From Streptomyces hyderabadensis (GTDB lineage Bacteria; Actinomycetota; Actinomycetes; Streptomycetales; Streptomycetaceae), in NCBI RefSeq assembly GCF_020404845.1, contig NZ_JAIOJZ010000012.1, forward strand, positions 101,051 to 165,050: a stretch of DNA of 64,000 nucleotides. The letters are read 5' to 3'. Shown here piece after piece: positions 61,656 through 64,000 of this stretch. How positions within the stretch are numbered: position 1 is the stretch's first letter; every line of letters starts with the position of its first letter. Under the pieces are notes generated by a model. The model made no database searches. It worked only from the letters and a program-made list of their open reading frames with translations, and was not told the origin of the DNA. Made by a program: the position numbers and the translations under genes.

Positions 61656-63158
61656 GTGTCCAACTCCTCACGCGATTCCGCCGAGGGCGCCGGCTGGGGC
61701 TCCGCCGAGCCCGGCGCCTACCGGGCGCTCATGCCGCCGCGCACCGAGAAGCTGTCCTGGCTGAACCCGAGCACCCTGTGGGCGGCCCGCAACGGCGTAC
61801 TGGCCTCCTGGCTCGGCGACCCCACGGGCCACACCCGCTCCCGCTGGGTGGCGCGGCGCGCGGCGGCCGGGGCACCGGCCGACAAGGTGATCCGGCGCGA
61901 CGACCCCGACCGGTTCTCCTTCCTGGTCGTCGGCGACACCGGAGAGGGCGACGATCCCCAGTACGCCGTCGTGCCGGGGCTGTTGAAGGCGGGCCGGGAC
62001 ACCCGGTTCGCGGTGCTCGCGAGCGATGTGATCTACCCGGTGGGCAGCGCCGACGACTACGGCACCAAGTTCTTCCGTCCCTACCGCGACTACCGGGCGC
62101 CCATCTACGCGATACCGGGCAACCACGACTGGTACGAGGACCTCGGCGGTTTCATGCGCGTCTTCTGCGACGACACCGAGCCCCTGCCGCCGCCGCCCGC
62201 ACCGCGCCCGTTCTCCCGCGCCCGGCTGCGCTCCCTGCTGTGGCACCGGCCGCGCCCGGACGACGGCCGCGACCTGGACGAGGCGCGCAAGCTGCGTTCG
62301 GCGCCCGAGCAACTGGCCGCGCAGCCCGGACCGTACTGGGCCGTCGACGCCGGTCCGGTGCGGATCGTCGGCATCGACACGGGGCTGCTGGGCACCGTCG
62401 ACGCCGAGCAGGGCGCCTGGCTGCGCGAGGTGTCGGCGGGCGACCGGCCGAAGATCCTCGTCACCGGCTCGCCCCTGTACGTGGACGGCGAGCACCACCC
62501 GTGCGCCATCGAGGGCGGCGGCACGGTCGACGACCTCGTGCGCGACCCCGCCCACCGCTACGTCGCGGCGATCGGCGGCGACATCCACAACTACCAGCGC
62601 TATCCGGTCGACGTGGACGGCCGCACCGTGCAGTACGTCGTGGCGGGCGGCGGGGGTGCCTTCATGCACGCCACCCACACCATTCCGCGCGTCTCGGTGG
62701 CGGGCGTCACCGAGGACGACTTCCGCTCCTATCCGCTGCGCGGCGACTCGCTCGCGTTCTACAGCGCGCTGTACGGCCGCCGGCTGCGGCTGCGGCGCCT
62801 GCTGACCCTCACGGAGGCCGAGGCGACGGCCGTGATCGCCGAACGCCTCGGCATCCGCACCGGACGCGCCCCGGGCGGCGGCGCACGGGTCACCCCTCGA
62901 ACCCGGATCGTCGCCGGGCTGCTCGGCACCGCGCGGCGGCCCGAACGCCGCAAGCGGTTCCGGCTGCCCGTGCGCAAGCTCTACACGTCGGTGTTCTCGC
63001 CGGGTTCGGCGACGTACAGCCCGCCCTTCTTCAAGTGCTTCCTGCGTCTGGACGTGACACCGGAGGCGGTCCGGCTGCGCTGCTACGCGGCCACCGGCAA
63101 CCGGGCCCAGGAGGAGGACCCGCCGGTCGAGGACGAGGTGACGATCCCCCTCGTGTGA
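61656..63158 (+). CDS. Metallophosphoesterase (500 aa)
   Basis: A cytoplasmic calcineurin-like phosphoesterase. Metal-binding blocks are VVGDTGEGDD, ASDVIYP (usually GD), GNHDWYE, and GGDIHNYQRY. Between the third and fourth blocks is a ~65-residue Pro/Arg-rich insert. A long C-terminal part after residue ~345, including a basic stretch, is not typical of small phosphoesterases. Substrate unknown; some relatives act on phosphoproteins or lipids. GTG 61656 is chosen because of the leaderless promoter motif. Confidence 0.87.
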   Translation: MSNSSRDSAEGAGWGSAEPGAYRALMPPRTEKLSWLNPSTLWAARNGVLASWLGDPTGHTRSRWVARRAAAGAPADKVIRRDDPDRFSFLVVGDTGEGDDPQYAVVPGLLKAGRDTRFAVLASDVIYPVGSADDYGTKFFRPYRDYRAPIYAIPGNHDWYEDLGGFMRVFCDDTEPLPPPPAPRPFSRARLRSLLWHRPRPDDGRDLDEARKLRSAPEQLAAQPGPYWAVDAGPVRIVGIDTGLLGTVDAEQGAWLREVSAGDRPKILVTGSPLYVDGEHHPCAIEGGGTVDDLVRDPAHRYVAAIGGDIHNYQRYPVDVDGRTVQYVVAGGGGAFMHATHTIPRVSVAGVTEDDFRSYPLRGDSLAFYSALYGRRLRLRRLLTLTEAEATAVIAERLGIRTGRAPGGGARVTPRTRIVAGLLGTARRPERRKRFRLPVRKLYTSVFSPGSATYSPPFFKCFLRLDVTPEAVRLRCYAATGNRAQEEDPPVEDEVTIPLV

Positions 63159-63163
63159 CCGCC

Positions 63164-63178
63164 GGCCCCGCCGGGGCC
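63164..63178. terminator. Short hairpin between phosphoesterase and TauD genes
   Basis: GGCCCC and GGGGCC pair around GCC in the 25-base gap between convergent genes. Confidence 0.5.
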
Positions 63179-63183
63179 CTGCC

Positions 63184-64000
63184 TCACCAGCGGCCCGCCT
63201 CGCTGCCGACGACGGGCTCGGACGGGGTGCCGTCGACCCCCACCGGCACGTCGCCGGTGAGCATCACCCGGTGCATGGTCCTGGGATGGCCGAGGTGGGC
63301 GGTGTCGCCGGGGGCGAGGTGGATGGTGGCGCGGTTGTCCCAGAAGGCGACGCTGCCGGGCTCCCAGCGGAAGCGGACGGTGTACTCGGGGCGGGTGGCC
63401 TGCTCGACGAGGAGTTCCAGGATCGCCGCGCTCTCGGGGCGGGAGAGCCCGGTGATCTGTTCGACGTAGTAGCCGTTGACGAACAGCACCCGCTCCCCCG
63501 TCTCGGGGTGGACGCGGACCAGCGGGTGCACGGACGCGGTCTGGTGCTCCAGGAGGTGCCGGACATAGGCGTCGTCGCCGGGCCGGGGCTGGTAGCCGAC
63601 ACCGAGCCGGTGCTCGGCGCGCAGCGTGTCGACGAAGCCGCGCAGCGGGGCGGACAGCCCGGCGTAGGCGGCGGCGAGGTTCGCCCAGGTGGTGTCGCCA
63701 CCGTAGGGGGGCACCGTCTCGGCGCGCAGGATCGTGGCCGCCGGCGGGTCGACGCGGGCGCCGTGGTCGCAGTGCCAGCCGCGCAGCAGCGTGTGGCGCC
63801 GGCGCCGCAGCCACTCCTCGTGCTCCATCCCGAACCGGCCGCCCAGCTCCAGCCGGTCGGCGGTCGTCTCGATCTCCGGGAAAGCGGCCGGGGAGGCCTT
63901 GCCGCGCCGGGGCAGGACGACCGGCTCGCCGAAGAGGCGGGGGGGCGGCCCCGGGCCGGGGGGGGGGGGGCGGCGGGGGGGTGGGAGAGGGGCGGGGGGG
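63184..64000 (-). CDS. TauD/TfdA-family dioxygenase (5' end outside window)
   Basis: The C-terminal ~250 residues or more of an Fe(II)/2-oxoglutarate dioxygenase. A first iron-binding motif appears as HCDHGARVDPPAA, where the usual HxD is WHCDH, and the second His is in TMHRVMLTGD. FWDNRATIHLAPGD is the strand with the distal Arg region. The ATG at 63828 (MEHEEW) is internal: upstream codons continue with homologous sequence (GEPVVLPRRGKASPAAFPEI), so the gene runs past the window end. The last ~60 bases are nearly pure G and may be unreliable. Confidence 0.8.
   Translation of the reverse strand, partial: PPAPLPPPRRPPPPGPGPPPRLFGEPVVLPRRGKASPAAFPEIETTADRLELGGRFGMEHEEWLRRRRHTLLRGWHCDHGARVDPPAATILRAETVPPYGGDTTWANLAAAYAGLSAPLRGFVDTLRAEHRLGVGYQPRPGDDAYVRHLLEHQTASVHPLVRVHPETGERVLFVNGYYVEQITGLSRPESAAILELLVEQATRPEYTVRFRWEPGSVAFWDNRATIHLAPGDTAHLGHPRTMHRVMLTGDVPVGVDGTPSEPVVGSEAGRW

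Noticed and set aside
61656..63158. Missing Gly in the second metal-binding block (ASDVIYP in place of GDVIYP)
   Set aside because: The metal-ligand Asp is kept and only the preceding Gly differs, so loss of activity cannot be argued.
1..64000. CRISPR arrays, tRNA/rRNA genes, insertion sequences, prophage
   Set aside because: No regularly spaced repeats, no tRNA-like cloverleaf with the usual T-loop sequence, and no transposase or integrase motifs were seen.

Overview
The window is very GC-rich (roughly 70% or more), with G/C-ending codons, frequent GTG starts, one TTG and one apparent CTG start, and many stop/start overlaps (ATGA, GTGA). Its contents (iron-siderophore uptake behind a DmdR/IdeR-type box, a mycothiol-type DinB enzyme, SpoIIE/PP2C phosphatase, streptogrisin-type protease, isorenieratene-type crt genes, CebR-like operators, an S-adenosylmethionine methyltransferase of the DUF574 class) point to a Streptomyces chromosome. 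I saw no rRNA, tRNA, CRISPR array, transposase or phage gene. The species cannot be named from sequence alone.

Layout. 1-3.6 kb: end of a YihY/BrkB membrane protein, then a translationally coupled TPP enzyme and SDR. 3.7-11.1 kb: a complete sugar-utilisation locus with a LacI regulator, two LacI-type operators, two permeases, a binding lipoprotein, a GH42 beta-galactosidase and a sugar O-acetyltransferase. 11.2-13 kb: methyltransferase, small membrane protein, PPOX-fold protein. 13.1-17 kb: an iron-siderophore ABC importer (ATPase, lipoprotein, fused double permease) under an iron box. 17-23.2 kb: exonuclease, secreted lipase, ProP-like MFS transporter, EamA transporter, lipoprotein, small glycosylase-like protein. 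23.2-30.2 kb: two divergent carotenoid operons (crtI-crtB-Rieske and crtY-small ORF-crtU). crtE and crtT are not in the window, and short coupled ORFs sit where those genes lie in the classical cluster. 30.2-33.3 kb: SRPBCC, CrtI-like oxidoreductase and SDR.

33.5-41.9 kb: streptogrisin-like protease, membrane protein, Kef-type antiporter, a 770-base stretch without a convincing gene, a small Cys protein, a CYP152-type peroxygenase, a possibly frameshifted secreted peptide, a secreted protein, an SRPBCC protein and a GAF-PP2C phosphatase. 42-49.3 kb: nucleotidyltransferase, BON protein and phosphoesterase (coupled); an OGA-HAT-like acetyltransferase beside a perfect CebR-type box; a molybdopterin oxidoreductase that has lost its iron-sulfur cysteines, coupled to a helical protein of unknown function; DoxX and hemerythrin proteins. 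49.4-55.5 kb: an epimerase-like protein without its catalytic Tyr/Lys, an MFS transporter, a hypothetical protein, an ion transporter with a CTG start, a maleylpyruvate isomerase-type enzyme. 55.7-64 kb: TetR-SDR-alcohol dehydrogenase operon, PucR regulator, YciO protein, dienelactone hydrolase, phosphoesterase and a partial TauD dioxygenase running off the end.

Convergent gene pairs are repeatedly separated by strong hairpins, and several genes appear to be leaderless (TAnnnT six or seven bases before the start codon). Most of the window is ordinary Streptomyces gene content. The most unusual items are the Fe-S-less molybdoenzyme with its coupled partner, the catalytically degenerate epimerase-like protein, and the carotenoid operons with small coupled ORFs in place of expected genes. 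All functions are inferred from motifs read by eye; no database search was run.
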